Shown here in pieces: positions 1 to 8,675 of a DNA stretch of 40,072 bases. Position numbers and translations under genes: made by a program. Numbering within the stretch: position 1 is the stretch's first letter; every line of letters begins with the position of its first letter. Under the pieces are notes generated by a model, which was not told the DNA's origin, did no database searches, and worked only from the letters and a program-made list of their open reading frames with translations. The stretch comes from Planctomycetaceae bacterium (GTDB lineage Bacteria > Planctomycetota > Planctomycetia > Pirellulales > Pirellulaceae), in NCBI GenBank assembly GCA_024642205.1, contig JAHEBQ010000034.1, positions 26,747 to 66,818 on the forward strand. Reading direction: 5' to 3'.

Positions 1-1228
1 GCAGCATCTGAGTGCTTTGTGACCAGGCCTCTTTCGATTCCGCAGGATAGACCGACTGGACGAGGGTTCGGGTTCCATCGGGCCACTCAATGCCGGCGGC
101 ATCCCAGAGGGTAGCCGCGGAGGAAGTCCAGGCGAACGAGCGGACTTTTTCGGCTTTGAAATTCCAGGTATTACTTTTTACACCTGATGGCGTCGCGGAT
201 TCGTCGCCCACCTCTTCCTCTGTCCGGATCGGGATGGTCGTTTCACTGGTCCGCGCCTGTTCCAGTCGGTCGCGTTGAGCCGGCGACAGGACTGCCTCGG
301 GATTTTGCAGGGAACCAGTAGCACAAACAACGTGGCCCGCCGGAACCGTGATTGAAACATCGTAGCTGCCAAAGTCCGAGTAGAACTCGCCCTGACCCAG
401 GTAAGGCAACGTATTCCAACCGTCAACGTCGTCAAACTTGCAGACGCTGGGGTACCACTGGGCCATTTCATAGACCTTGCCCTCGTTGTATTCCTTGATC
501 CCCATTCGATCGGCGCCATAGCCTGGAATGTTGAAGGACCATTCCAAGTCGATCACGACTTTGCCCCCCTTGCTTGCGAGGGGAGTTGGCAAGTCCAGTC
601 GACCAAGCGTGTCGTGAACGGATAACCACAATTTCTGGCCATCGACATGTACCGGACCAAGCTGGTAACCACCTTCGAACCCGAGCCGATTATTAAAACG
701 GGAGCCTGGTGGCGTGAACTTGGATCCATCACTCCCCTGGCGAAAAAGGTTCTGCTCCAGGCTGAACCACAAATAAGGCAAGACGGTCGGGCTATTATTG
801 GTATAAGTGATTTGGGCTTTGCCCGTGATCGCGTCGCGATCCGTATCCAGAGTGGTTTCTATCTTGTATTCCACTTGCTGCTGCCAGTATTCTTCTCCCG
901 GTAAACCAATGGCATTTCGAACGCTACCCGGAGTGGGCAGGTCCAAAGGGGAAAAAATGTTTTTGTCATTTCTTGGAGCTGGCTTGCGATCGCGCAATGC
1001 GTCGAGAGCTTCGGGAGCCAGGGCCGCAGGGGCGACCTCGTCAGCCGGATCAGTTGACTCGGCCTGCTGTGGAGTTTCCCGGATCGGCGGCGGAATCTTT
1101 TCTACTTGCAGAGTCGTTTCCTGGGCAGCCAGGCATGAAACCTCCCGCCCCACGAGCGGAACAATCAAGAAGCCGATCAGGCACCATCGGACGAGAACCT
1201 GCGCTGGGCCACCAAGTCTGATTAACAT
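1..1228 (-). CDS. M1-family metallopeptidase, N-terminal part (3' end outside window)
   Basis: The frame stays open from an ATG at 1228 to the left edge, giving 409 codons without a stop. Residues 1-35 form a signal peptide (basic start, then a hydrophobic run LIGFLIVPLV, cleavage near CLAAQ). A Pro/Glu-rich linker follows, then an all-beta domain containing YTNNSPTVLPYLWFSLEQN, and the segment QWYPSVCKFDDVDGWNTLPY followed by GEFYSDFGSYDVSITVPAG. This last segment is characteristic of the N-terminal domain of M1 (gluzincin) aminopeptidase-like proteins from bacteria. The catalytic HExxH...E zinc site would lie beyond the edge, so activity cannot be judged. A short GAGAG sits about 5 bases before the ATG. 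It is probably an exported peptide-degrading enzyme. An inactive M1-like domain protein is the alternative. Confidence 0.8.
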   Translation of the reverse strand, partial: MLIRLGGPAQVLVRWCLIGFLIVPLVGREVSCLAAQETTLQVEKIPPPIRETPQQAESTDPADEVAPAALAPEALDALRDRKPAPRNDKNIFSPLDLPTPGSVRNAIGLPGEEYWQQQVEYKIETTLDTDRDAITGKAQITYTNNSPTVLPYLWFSLEQNLFRQGSDGSKFTPPGSRFNNRLGFEGGYQLGPVHVDGQKLWLSVHDTLGRLDLPTPLASKGGKVVIDLEWSFNIPGYGADRMGIKEYNEGKVYEMAQWYPSVCKFDDVDGWNTLPYLGQGEFYSDFGSYDVSITVPAGHVVCATGSLQNPEAVLSPAQRDRLEQARTSETTIPIRTEEEVGDESATPSGVKSNTWNFKAEKVRSFAWTSSAATLWDAAGIEWPDGTRTLVQSVYPAESKEAWSQSTQML

Positions 1229-1268
1229 ATGTACTCTCGTTTCTGGGAAGTCTGTATTCTGGATGATC

Positions 1269-1283
1269 TTGATTACCAATCAA
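1269..1283. promoter_or_regulatory. 15-bp palindrome upstream of the M1 peptidase gene
   Basis: TTGATT-ACC-AATCAA is a perfect 6-bp inverted repeat with a 3-base centre, ending about 40 bases before the start of the leftward peptidase gene. Position and symmetry suit an operator or a small leader hairpin. Inference only. Confidence 0.3.
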
Positions 1284-1836
1284 AATGGCAATGTCGGCAA
1301 TACGCGAAATTCGCCGTCCAAACTGGCTGATGCGATTCGCTTTCGGCATTCAGCTCGGATGACCATAATATATGCGAATCAGAAAAGAAAAGGTCAAATA
1401 AAATTCTTCTCGCCGGCGTTGTTCCGGGTGGAAAACTCGTTTCTCCGGCGGGTTGGAATTGGCCCGGCCAACGCGTTGGCATGAATGGAACCAAGTCAGT
1501 GGGTGCCTTGCGGGTGCTGCGGAGGATATGCCACGGTCGCCTGAGCGATCGTTTTCATCGCCAGTTCGGACTTTTTCTGTTGCTGGTACCCAAAATTGAA
1601 CGACTGGAAATGGCGACGGAGAACTCAACAACGAACAGTTTGAAAGCGTCGCATCCGGAACCAAAATGAAAACGCTATCGATCGGAGCGCTGGCCGCTGA
1701 GGTCGCTGCATCGATGTCAAACTCACCATCCCTGCGTGAATTTTTTCACGAACCTGTGCATGGAAGTCTTTCTTGTAAGCCGGCATCAAATCCACGAATC
1801 TGAGATTTCGTTCCGCTATTGAAATTCCCTCGCGCG
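1284..1836. other. Intergenic region, no convincing gene
   Basis: Short open frames exist on both strands here, but none has a recognisable domain, a good ribosome site or a protein-like composition. No RNA gene was recognised. Confidence 0.5.
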
Positions 1837-1865
1837 TTGATCCGCCCGACGCAGCGAGCTACACT
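1837..1865 (+). promoter_or_regulatory. Sigma-70-type promoter for the cysteine-protease-fold gene
   Basis: TTGATC at 1837-1842 (4 of 6 to TTGACA), a 17-base spacer, then TACACT at 1860-1865 (4 of 6 to TATAAT). Transcription would begin near 1872 and give a leader of about 43 bases that contains the GAGAGGGG ribosome site. Confidence 0.45.
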
Positions 1866-1914
1866 TTTTCAGAATTGAACCTCGTTTCGATCTTCCTTCA
1901 GAGAGGGGCTGCCA

Positions 1915-2373
1915 ATGACCATTCAGGAGATGAATCGCCAGATTATCGCCTATGCCGTTGAACGCCTCAGAACGATCGTCGGCAATGGTGAATGCTGGAC
2001 CCTGGCTCACGACGCAATTGAGAGTGCGGGCGGTCAAACGCCGCAGGGCCGAGGGAATCAACTGTATCGTTGGGGCACTCCCGTTCGAGAGCGCCGATTG
2101 CAGCCAGGCAACATCATCCAGTTCGAGAACTACGAGTTTCAGATCGTCCGAGGCAATACAACCAGAACGGAAGTTCGTGGTAATCCTCGTCATACCGCGA
2201 TCGTCGAGTCGGTTCGAACAGACGGTGCGATCAACGTACTTGAGTGCAACGTCATGCGAAGCAGGATGGTACGCCGATCAACGGTGTACCTTCGAGACGG
2301 CACCTACCAAGGCGACCAGGTTACCGTGATTAGTGGCGAGTTCGCGTTCTATCAAGTCAGGCAACGCCATTGA
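1915..2373 (+). CDS. Stand-alone cysteine-protease-fold (NlpC/P60/CHAP-like) protein
   Basis: This 152-residue protein has no signal peptide or membrane segment. It carries the hallmarks of a minimal papain-like/NlpC-type fold: a Cys at the N-terminus of a helix (GECWTLAHDAI, Cys27), a strand after a short beta turn (LQPGNIIQFENYEF), a His in RHTAIVESV (His93) and a polar residue in LECNV (Asn112 or Glu110). This Cys-His-polar order matches CHAP/NlpC-like domains and the cysteine-proteinase-fold domain described for fungal Bbc1/Aim3 proteins. Substrate is unknown. Without a signal it would act in the cytoplasm, which is unusual for a wall hydrolase. The start is supported by GAGAGGGG about 6 bases upstream and by a promoter at 1837-1865. 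The gene stands alone. Confidence 0.7.
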   Translation: MTIQEMNRQIIAYAVERLRTIVGNGECWTLAHDAIESAGGQTPQGRGNQLYRWGTPVRERRLQPGNIIQFENYEFQIVRGNTTRTEVRGNPRHTAIVESVRTDGAINVLECNVMRSRMVRRSTVYLRDGTYQGDQVTVISGEFAFYQVRQRH

Positions 2374-2740
2374 CGCCTCGTCATACTCCAATGGATTGAC
2401 ATTCAATCGAAGGTATGACTCTCGGGCGAAGGCGTGCATCTCGATCGCAACGACAAGCAACTGGATCGACCTTGCTACTTGTCATTCCATCTTCAGAGCG
2501 GGACCCAGTCGAGCATCGCTGACCAGCAAGTCCGAAACGACAACCGACGGAATCAATCGACCAGCAATCGAATGTGCAAACTGGCTGGCGTTTCCTGGGT
2601 TCAAAGCATTTTGTCTCCTTTCCAGATGAGCCCGGGCGATTTTTGGACGGCAACAACAACAGTTGTCCCACCAACATGATTACGTGTGGTACGATAATTC
2701 CTCCGTTGAACCCGTAAAAGTAAAATTGAAGGCAAATTGC
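2374..2740. other. Intergenic region upstream of the SGNH esterase
   Basis: No gene was recognised. A lone TTGACA near 2396 has no -10 box at a usable distance. GATAAT at 2693-2698 could be a -10 element for the downstream esterase, but no -35 is clear. Confidence 0.4.
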
Positions 2741-3808
2741 ATGACGAAGAAACAATTAATGACGGCTTCAGGATTTGCTATTTTAGCGATCATGCTGTCC
2801 TCGATGCCGGCGGCGGTCGCACAACTTCCAGACCCCGACGGCAAGCCCGCCGACATGTCCAAGCCCGTTCAGGTGTACATCCTGATGGGCCAGTCCAACA
2901 TGCTGGGTTTCGGCAAAATCAAAGGCGGCGAAGGCTCGCTCGAACACGCCGTAAAAGAGAAGCATCTTTACCCGTACCTGGTCGACGACGCAGGCAACTG
3001 GACCGTGCGCAACGACGTGCGCAATGTACGTGTCATGGGAAGTGGCACGGGGGCAATGAAGGGCTTCAACAACGAGTGGATGACCATCAAAGGCAACATC
3101 GGCCCGGAGATTGGGATCGGGTATCAGGTGGGGCACGCAACCGACGCGCCGGTGCTCATTCTCAAGAGTTGTATCGGGAATCGCGCCCTGGGCTGGGACT
3201 TGTTGCCGCCAGGAAGTGAAGGCTTTGAGTTTACCGATGACAAGGGTGTCACGTGGATTCATCCCGGATACCAGGGTTCTCCTGAGCGCTGGGAGAAGGG
3301 CACGGAGCCGAAGAAGATCGGCTGGTACGCCGGGATGCAGTACGACGGTGATGTTGCCAGGGCAAAGAACGTGCTGGCTGAACTTGACAAGTATTATCCC
3401 GGTGCGAAGGAATACGAGATTGCAGGCTTCTTCTGGTGGCAGGGTGATCGGGACAGCCGAAGTGCCGCACTATCCAGCCGATACGAGAACAACCTCGTTC
3501 ACCTGATCAAGCAGCTGCGCAAGGACTTCGATGCTCCCAACGCGAAGTTCGTCTGTGCCACTCTCGGCCAAACCAAGAAAGGCGATACCGACAACGGAGG
3601 GAAGCTCCTTGATGCGATGTTTGCGGTCGATGGCACGTCCGGAAAATACCCGGAATTCAAGAACAATGTTGCCACCGTTTACAGCTACCCACTTTCCAAA
3701 GGAGGCAGTTCCGGCGGTCACTACGGTGGAAATGCCGAGACCTATATGAACATTGGCGAAGCAATGGGGCAGGCCATGGTCGAACTGACAAAGGCGAACA
3801 GCAATTGA
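2741..3808 (+). CDS. Secreted SGNH-fold esterase, sialate O-acetylesterase-like
   Basis: The protein is 355 residues from the ATG at 2741. That start is preferred over an upstream TTG because GAAGG lies 8 bases before it and it opens a clean signal peptide (MTKKQLMTASGFAILAIMLS, cleavage near AVAQ). The mature part begins with VYILMGQSNMLGFG, the block I motif of the SASA/DUF303 carbohydrate-esterase family, with nucleophile Ser52. A WWQGDRD segment in mid-protein matches the second conserved block. GGHYGGNAETYMNIGEAMGQA at the C-terminus supplies the likely catalytic His. Such enzymes remove O-acetyl groups from sugars, and planctomycetes carry many alongside sulfatases for marine polysaccharides. 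It is exported and has no operon partner; it converges on the DUF1559 gene. The acetyl-ester substrate cannot be read from sequence. Confidence 0.85.
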   Translation: MTKKQLMTASGFAILAIMLSSMPAAVAQLPDPDGKPADMSKPVQVYILMGQSNMLGFGKIKGGEGSLEHAVKEKHLYPYLVDDAGNWTVRNDVRNVRVMGSGTGAMKGFNNEWMTIKGNIGPEIGIGYQVGHATDAPVLILKSCIGNRALGWDLLPPGSEGFEFTDDKGVTWIHPGYQGSPERWEKGTEPKKIGWYAGMQYDGDVARAKNVLAELDKYYPGAKEYEIAGFFWWQGDRDSRSAALSSRYENNLVHLIKQLRKDFDAPNAKFVCATLGQTKKGDTDNGGKLLDAMFAVDGTSGKYPEFKNNVATVYSYPLSKGGSSGGHYGGNAETYMNIGEAMGQAMVELTKANSN

Positions 3809-3907
3809 AAAAACGCGTCGCCTCGCAAAACGGCGATATTTCCGAGCCCAGGTCACCTCTGCCGGAAGTGAATTGGATCACTGCATCCTCTTCATTTTCG
3901 GCAAAAT

Positions 3908-3966
3908 TCCTGGAGGTGGTGCTGGTCCAGGAGGTCACGCTGCGCCCCCGAAACCAGCACCACCTC
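3908..3966. terminator. Strong stem-loop between convergent genes
   Basis: A perfect 14-bp inverted repeat, GAGGTGGTGCTGGT at 3913-3926 and ACCAGCACCACCTC at 3953-3966, has a 26-base loop. It lies about 8 bases after the stop of the small leftward frame ending at 3975. On the minus strand ATTTT follows shortly after, so it could terminate leftward transcription. A shorter competing hairpin, TCCTGG at 3908-3913 with CCAGGA at 3927-3932, shares bases with the first arm. Confidence 0.5.
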
Positions 3967-3974
3967 ACAAAACC

Positions 3975-4157
3975 TCAATGAGGCGCAAGTCTGGCCTTGC
4001 TCCGGTAAGTCCATGTGCGATCAATCCAACCGTCGGTCACTGCCTTGCCACACTTCGTGCCCTCAGGACACTCGCCACAAATTTTCCGGTCGGCCGTTGT
4101 CTGTTCCGATTGAATCCGGGTTCCGGTCGTTTCTGTGACCAGACCAGTAGCAACCAT
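3975..4157 (-). CDS. Possible small protein coupled to the DUF1559 gene
   Basis: A 60-residue frame starts at an ATG that overlaps the DUF1559 stop by one base (TGATG), which is the usual arrangement for translational coupling. It stops just before the strong stem-loop at 3908-3966. The sequence contains a CGECPEGTKC knuckle-like motif and no signal peptide. Gene position and the flanking hairpin are the only support; composition is not strongly protein-like and no family was recognised. It could be a chance frame in the 3' untranslated region. Confidence 0.35.
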   Translation of the reverse strand: MVATGLVTETTGTRIQSEQTTADRKICGECPEGTKCGKAVTDGWIDRTWTYRSKARLAPH

Positions 4158-5242
4158 CAAAAATCCTCGTTAACGATTTCCCCACCGTTGATCGTTCCTA
4201 TGGCTCGCCAGACGGTCAAATCAATCGAGTCAGCTACCGTTCGGGTTGAGCCATCGAGCATGGCGGCGTTCACGATACCGCCGGCATGTTGACTCCGCGC
4301 AGTAATGGCAGCGTATGTCGATTGGTTGCTTCTTTTTCCTTCTTGCACAGAGTTGAAGTCGATATCGTACGTTCTTCCGTTGTGCTCATAGGGAACGACA
4401 GTATTGGGTGTGAATACGGTTGTGATCCCGGAATGATGCACGCGACCATCACACCACTCGGTATGCCCCGTGTTGTCATTCAGGCCAGGGCCAAGTTTTG
4501 CGTCTCCCGAGTAATCGACAAATGCCCGGGGATTGGTTGGCGGAGTGGGACCGGGATCGGCCGTATTGCGCAAGTACGGCGTGAATGCCCTGACTTCCGT
4601 AACGCAAAGCGTATTGCTGGTTCCATCCCGCACTTGGCCCATTCTCGTTTCGCTATTGACGTAAAAGGGGCCATCGCCCCGTTTGCCACTAACGGGATCG
4701 TAAACCAACCATGAACCAAAATTGAAACCGTAGTTTTGGGGGTAAATGTAGGGCAACCCGTTCTTCAGTCGCACCGTATCGTTGACTTCGCTGGCACATT
4801 GGTACAAGGGGATGCGCAATGTTGGAACGCCCGTCCCGGATTGAGCATCCCAGGAGACCTGCAAATCAACCAAGTCGTACGCATTGGCCTGTTCGACGAA
4901 CGGCAGCAATCGTCCATGAATTGACCAGGAACCATTGTTTCCGGTAAGCGTTGTGCCAGGCTGGATCCGGAAGCTGGACGGAAATTTCCGATGCGCACCT
5001 TCGTAACCGTGCGAGGCAAGTACGATCTGCCTCAAGTTATTCATGCATGACGTTCGACGGGCTGCCTCGCGAACGATTTGCACCGCCGGAAGTAACATAC
5101 CGATCAAGATTCCAATGATGGCAATCACAACCAGCAATTCAACCAGAGTGAACCCATGGCTAGTTGAACTTGATGGTCTGCGACTAAGATACAATTTCAC
5201 TTGCGACTGACTCAAAGGGATAAATGCGGTAAGGACTTTCAT
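4157..5242 (-). CDS. DUF1559 protein with prepilin-type N-terminal leader
   Basis: The protein has 361 residues. Residues 30-55 read GFTLVELLVVIAIIGILIG, a class III (type IV pilin) signal with the prepilin peptidase site between Gly30 and Phe31 and the conserved Glu at +5. Next comes LLPAVQIVREAARRTSCMNNL, the signature of the DUF1559 (SBP_bac_10) family, which is hugely expanded in planctomycetes. The C-terminus has the expected H-x(n)-DG motif (QHAGGIVNAAMLDGS). These proteins are membrane-anchored pseudopilin-like surface proteins of unresolved role. The 30-residue leader is long. No ribosome site favours the ATG at 5242, and an internal GTG at codon 15 is an alternative start. The gene converges with the SGNH esterase. 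Confidence 0.93.
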   Translation of the reverse strand: MKVLTAFIPLSQSQVKLYLSRRPSSSTSHGFTLVELLVVIAIIGILIGMLLPAVQIVREAARRTSCMNNLRQIVLASHGYEGAHRKFPSSFRIQPGTTLTGNNGSWSIHGRLLPFVEQANAYDLVDLQVSWDAQSGTGVPTLRIPLYQCASEVNDTVRLKNGLPYIYPQNYGFNFGSWLVYDPVSGKRGDGPFYVNSETRMGQVRDGTSNTLCVTEVRAFTPYLRNTADPGPTPPTNPRAFVDYSGDAKLGPGLNDNTGHTEWCDGRVHHSGITTVFTPNTVVPYEHNGRTYDIDFNSVQEGKRSNQSTYAAITARSQHAGGIVNAAMLDGSTRTVADSIDLTVWRAIGTINGGEIVNEDF

Positions 5243-5399
5243 CGGAGACCACGTCGGAGCAGGATCGACATGGCCTCAATGAGGAAACATTCCGTATTTG
5301 GAATTCTGAATTGAATGCAGAAGCAATTGGCGTTCCACGCTTGATCGATCAGTTAACCTCGCTATTTTTTGATCGCATTTGATTTCATTGTCGAACCAG

Positions 5400-5428
5400 C
5401 CGACAACCTGTCGGTTCGGTCGACAGGT
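5400..5428. promoter_or_regulatory. Operator-like cluster of CGACA/TGTCG half-sites upstream of the histidine kinase
   Basis: CGACA-ACC-TGTCG at 5401-5413 is immediately followed by GTTCGGT and CGACAGGT, so that ACCTGTCG (5406-5413) and CGACAGGT (5421-5428) form a perfect 8-bp inverted repeat. Three alternating half-sites in 28 bases, about 75 bases before the kinase start, suggest a binding site for a dimeric regulator. A transcribed hairpin is the alternative. Confidence 0.4.
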
Positions 5429-5501
5429 CATTAATTCACGCAGGGCACCCGTATGTTGATCGCCCGGGTTAACCTGGTACTTCATTGAAAGCAGACATTT
5501 C

Positions 5502-6992
5502 GTGCGTTGGCCACTGAAAAACCAGATTCTCGTTCGGATGCTGTTATTGCTGATGCTGACTATCGCGGCAATCACGTTTGCCAATATCCGGTCGGTGATT
5601 GCCGTTAATCGCGCGCGACAGCTGGAGCAAAATCAGAAAATCGCTGAATTGTTGACCACCACCCGTTTCCCGTTAACGTCTTCGGTGCTGGAAAGCATGA
5701 AGGCGTTGTCCGGAGCCGAGTTTGCTGTCGTCGGTCCGGCAGGCGAATTCCTTGGCCGGACTTCCGCCGCGCCGAATGATTCGAAGCTATTTCAGTTGTC
5801 GGGTGACTCCTCTTTGCCAAACCCGTCTTCCGATTCAATTGCGGCGAACAAAATCAGGGTCGACGGTGCTGCATATTATCATTCCATTGTTCGAACGCGT
5901 CAGGAACCTGACGGACCTTCTCCCAACAGCCATGTTCACATTTTCATTCCGCGCCAAACAGAGTTATCGATCTGGTGGGCCGCCAGCAAAACGCCTTTAT
6001 TGATTGCAGCCCTGGTGCTGCCGCTGGCCTGCCTGATCGGGCTTGCATTAGCCAGTCATGTGACTCGGCCACTGGCGAGACTGAAACACCAGGTTCAGCG
6101 GATCGCCGCCGGCGAGGTGTTTCAGTTGCCTCCCACAAGTCGCGATGATGAAATTCGCGACCTCAACACGACCGTCAATGAACTGGCAACTCAACTCCAG
6201 AACCACGACGAGCAACTCCGACAAAACGAAAGGTTGCGCACGATGGTTCAATTTGGTAGCGGAGTGGCACACCATTTGCGCAACTCCGCGACCGGTTGCC
6301 AGCTGGCGGTTGAACTGCTGGCCCTGGAACATCAAGGCATATCGGAAACGGAAACGTACCAGGTTGCGATTCGGCAAATTGGATTGATGAACAACTACAT
6401 CAAGAAATTCCTGTTGCTTTCCAAGTCCCCGGGTGGCGTTCGAATGGACGAAATTCGCGACGTTGAAATTGACAAGGCCCTCGATCGAGTGGTGTTCTTG
6501 TTGCGTCCGTCGGCGAAACACCTGGGCGTTGAACTCGTCGTCACAACCTCTGATGACCGCCCTGTCATCCAGATGACCGAGGAAGATGCAGAACAGCTGA
6601 TGATCAACCTGATCAGCAACGCAATCACGGCCGCTAGTTCGAACGGAAGTCAGGGAAACTCAAGTACCCCAAGCCAGCTGGAGCCATGCCCGGATCACAA
6701 CGATTCTACCCGATCCTTTCCCCAGGTGAGGGTCGAACTGTTCCGAAACCCAACTGGTCGCCTGGTGCTTCGAGTGACCGACAATGGCCCGGGACCGCCG
6801 CCTGAAATCGCACAAGACCTGTTTGAACCGTTCGTCACGGGCTCACGCGAAGGCACGGGACTGGGGTTATCACTCGTTCGAGAAATTGCCGATCGCGTCC
6901 AGGGCGCTGTAGATTGGCGGCGTGACGACAGCGAAACGGTTTTTACGTTCAGGTTTGGCCACACCGGGGATGCAGAGGGAGACATGCAATGA
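5502..6992 (+). CDS. Membrane sensor histidine kinase (partner of the sigma-54 regulator at 6989)
   Basis: The protein is 496 residues from a GTG start; no better ATG lies in frame upstream and the ribosome site is weak. Order: membrane segment at about 10-27, periplasmic sensor region 28-160, second membrane segment about 164-184, HAMP linker 185-235, dimerisation helix with AHHLRNSATG (phospho-acceptor His257), then an HATPase domain with N box (LMINLISNAITAA), G1 box DNGPG and G2 box REGTGLGLSL. The usual H-E-x-x-N motif reads H-H-L-R-N, so the acidic residue next to the phospho-His is replaced by His. The stop overlaps the next ATG by four bases (ATGA), so kinase and regulator are co-translated and almost certainly cognate. 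The periplasmic sensor has no recognisable ligand domain. Confidence 0.93.
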   Translation: MRWPLKNQILVRMLLLLMLTIAAITFANIRSVIAVNRARQLEQNQKIAELLTTTRFPLTSSVLESMKALSGAEFAVVGPAGEFLGRTSAAPNDSKLFQLSGDSSLPNPSSDSIAANKIRVDGAAYYHSIVRTRQEPDGPSPNSHVHIFIPRQTELSIWWAASKTPLLIAALVLPLACLIGLALASHVTRPLARLKHQVQRIAAGEVFQLPPTSRDDEIRDLNTTVNELATQLQNHDEQLRQNERLRTMVQFGSGVAHHLRNSATGCQLAVELLALEHQGISETETYQVAIRQIGLMNNYIKKFLLLSKSPGGVRMDEIRDVEIDKALDRVVFLLRPSAKHLGVELVVTTSDDRPVIQMTEEDAEQLMINLISNAITAASSNGSQGNSSTPSQLEPCPDHNDSTRSFPQVRVELFRNPTGRLVLRVTDNGPGPPPEIAQDLFEPFVTGSREGTGLGLSLVREIADRVQGAVDWRRDDSETVFTFRFGHTGDAEGDMQ

Positions 6993-8398
6993 CTCGCGTT
7001 TTGATCATCGACGACGAAGAAAGTATTTGCTGGGGACTTTCCAGACTCTGTACGCAAATGGGTCTGGAGTCCGATTCGGCTTCCTGTGCAGAAAAAGGTC
7101 TGGAGTTAATCGCCACCAGGAACTTTGACCTCATCATCATGGATGTTCGATTGCCAGGCATGGACGGCCTGACCGCCATCGAGCAATTTCAGCGACGACT
7201 GGGTAAAATTCCGATCATCACGATTACTGCTTTCGGCGATCTGCAGACTGCGATTGAAGCCGTACAGAAAGGCGCCTATGAATACATTGTCAAACCCTTT
7301 GACCTGGAAACTGTGCGAAAGACGATTCAACAGGCGGCTGCGACCGCCCAGATGTTGAGCAGTTTGCCGGGCGCGTCGTTATCCGACAAGGCCGACCTCC
7401 GACCTGCGAAAAATCCTGATGAAATGGCGTTGATCGGCTCTTCGCCTGTCATGCAGTCGATCTACAAGCAAATCGCACTTGCGACAACTACGGATTCACC
7501 TGTGTTGGTTACGGGCGAAAGCGGCACGGGTAAGGAACTGGTAGCCCGTTCGATTCACCGTTTTGGTTTGCGAGCGTCGAAGCCATTTGTGGCGGTCAAC
7601 ATTGCCGCGCTCAACCCCACCCTGGCGGAGAGTGAGTTATTCGGACATGTCAAAGGGGCGTTCACGGGAGCCGATCTGGATCGAATCGGCCTGATTCAGC
7701 TTGCCAGTGGCGGGACACTTTTTTTGGACGAAGTTGCGGATATCCCGTTGGATGTTCAGGTTAAATTATTACGTGTACTCGATCTTGGCGAGGTCACGCC
7801 TGTCGGTTCGAATGTTCCGGTGAAGGTCGATTTTCGCTTGATCTCAGCGACACATCAGGATCTGTTATCACAAGCCAACCTCTCGGAATTCCGACACGAT
7901 TTATATTACCGGTTACGGACGCTTGAAATCCAGCTGCCGCCGCTTCGACAACGCCTGGAAGATATTCCCGAGTTGGTTGAACATTTTGTGAGAGCTGATT
8001 CCGCTCACGCAACGATCTCGATTGACGGCAGCTTTATTGACGCCTTGAAAGCGCACTGCTGGCGGGGCAACGTTCGAGAATTGAAAAGTGTGGTTGAAAG
8101 AGCCGTAACCTTCGCGCGAGGCGGTGTCCTGAATGCCAACCACATCGACAATACCGAACTTCAACTGCAAGACAGCTCCAACGGCGATGACCTGAATGCG
8201 GATATCCAGAGACTCGTTGCCGAGTGGACGAAGCGGAACTGGTCGAAACAATCAAATGAATTGCTCTACGATTCGCTGTTAAAGGTCGTTGAGCCAGCCA
8301 TTTTTCAGAAAGCGTTTGAACTGAGTGAGAATCAGTACTCTGCCGCCGCCCGCCGACTGGGGATCCACCGCACGACGCTCAAAAAGAAACTCGATTGA
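6989..8398 (+). CDS. NtrC-family sigma-54-dependent response regulator
   Basis: This 469-residue protein has the classic three-domain layout. The receiver domain (1-120) has acidic pocket IIDDE, phospho-acceptor Asp52 in IIMDVRLPGMDG and Lys102 in VKPFD. The AAA+ domain (about 145-385) has Walker A GESGTGKE at 176-183, the sigma-54-contacting GAFTGA loop at 223-228 and Walker B GGTLFLDEV. A C-terminal Fis-type helix-turn-helix (YSAAARRLGIHRTTLKKKL) closes the protein. When phosphorylated by the kinase encoded just upstream it should hydrolyse ATP to open sigma-54 promoters. Target genes are not evident nearby: no good -24/-12 element was found between 5.2 and 9.5 kb. The gene begins inside the kinase stop codon (ATGA). 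Confidence 0.96.
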   Translation: MTRVLIIDDEESICWGLSRLCTQMGLESDSASCAEKGLELIATRNFDLIIMDVRLPGMDGLTAIEQFQRRLGKIPIITITAFGDLQTAIEAVQKGAYEYIVKPFDLETVRKTIQQAAATAQMLSSLPGASLSDKADLRPAKNPDEMALIGSSPVMQSIYKQIALATTTDSPVLVTGESGTGKELVARSIHRFGLRASKPFVAVNIAALNPTLAESELFGHVKGAFTGADLDRIGLIQLASGGTLFLDEVADIPLDVQVKLLRVLDLGEVTPVGSNVPVKVDFRLISATHQDLLSQANLSEFRHDLYYRLRTLEIQLPPLRQRLEDIPELVEHFVRADSAHATISIDGSFIDALKAHCWRGNVRELKSVVERAVTFARGGVLNANHIDNTELQLQDSSNGDDLNADIQRLVAEWTKRNWSKQSNELLYDSLLKVVEPAIFQKAFELSENQYSAAARRLGIHRTTLKKKLD

Positions 8399-8675
8399 AT
8401 CATGGATCGGGTTGGTTGGCATCATTCAAATGGTCGACCCATCGTTGAAAGGCAGCCCAATCCGAATCGCCAGCCAGCCTTCCTACAAATGGGACATCTC
8501 GTCACTCAGGCGGACTGATCCCGGGGGCCTGGTTCCACGGCGATCGTTTCTGGAAGCAGGCTCAATCCGCCCCTTGGTTCATTCCGACATCCGTTATCTG
8601 CCATTCTTCCGGGTCAAGTTGTCCGTATCCGCAGATGTACCTTGCAGGGTTTCCGTCCCGGCGACCAACGTCGGA

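Noticed and set aside
2395..2420. Perfect TTGACA as a promoter
   Set aside because: The nearest -10-like sequence (TATGAC) is only 12 bases away, and no gene starts at a suitable distance.
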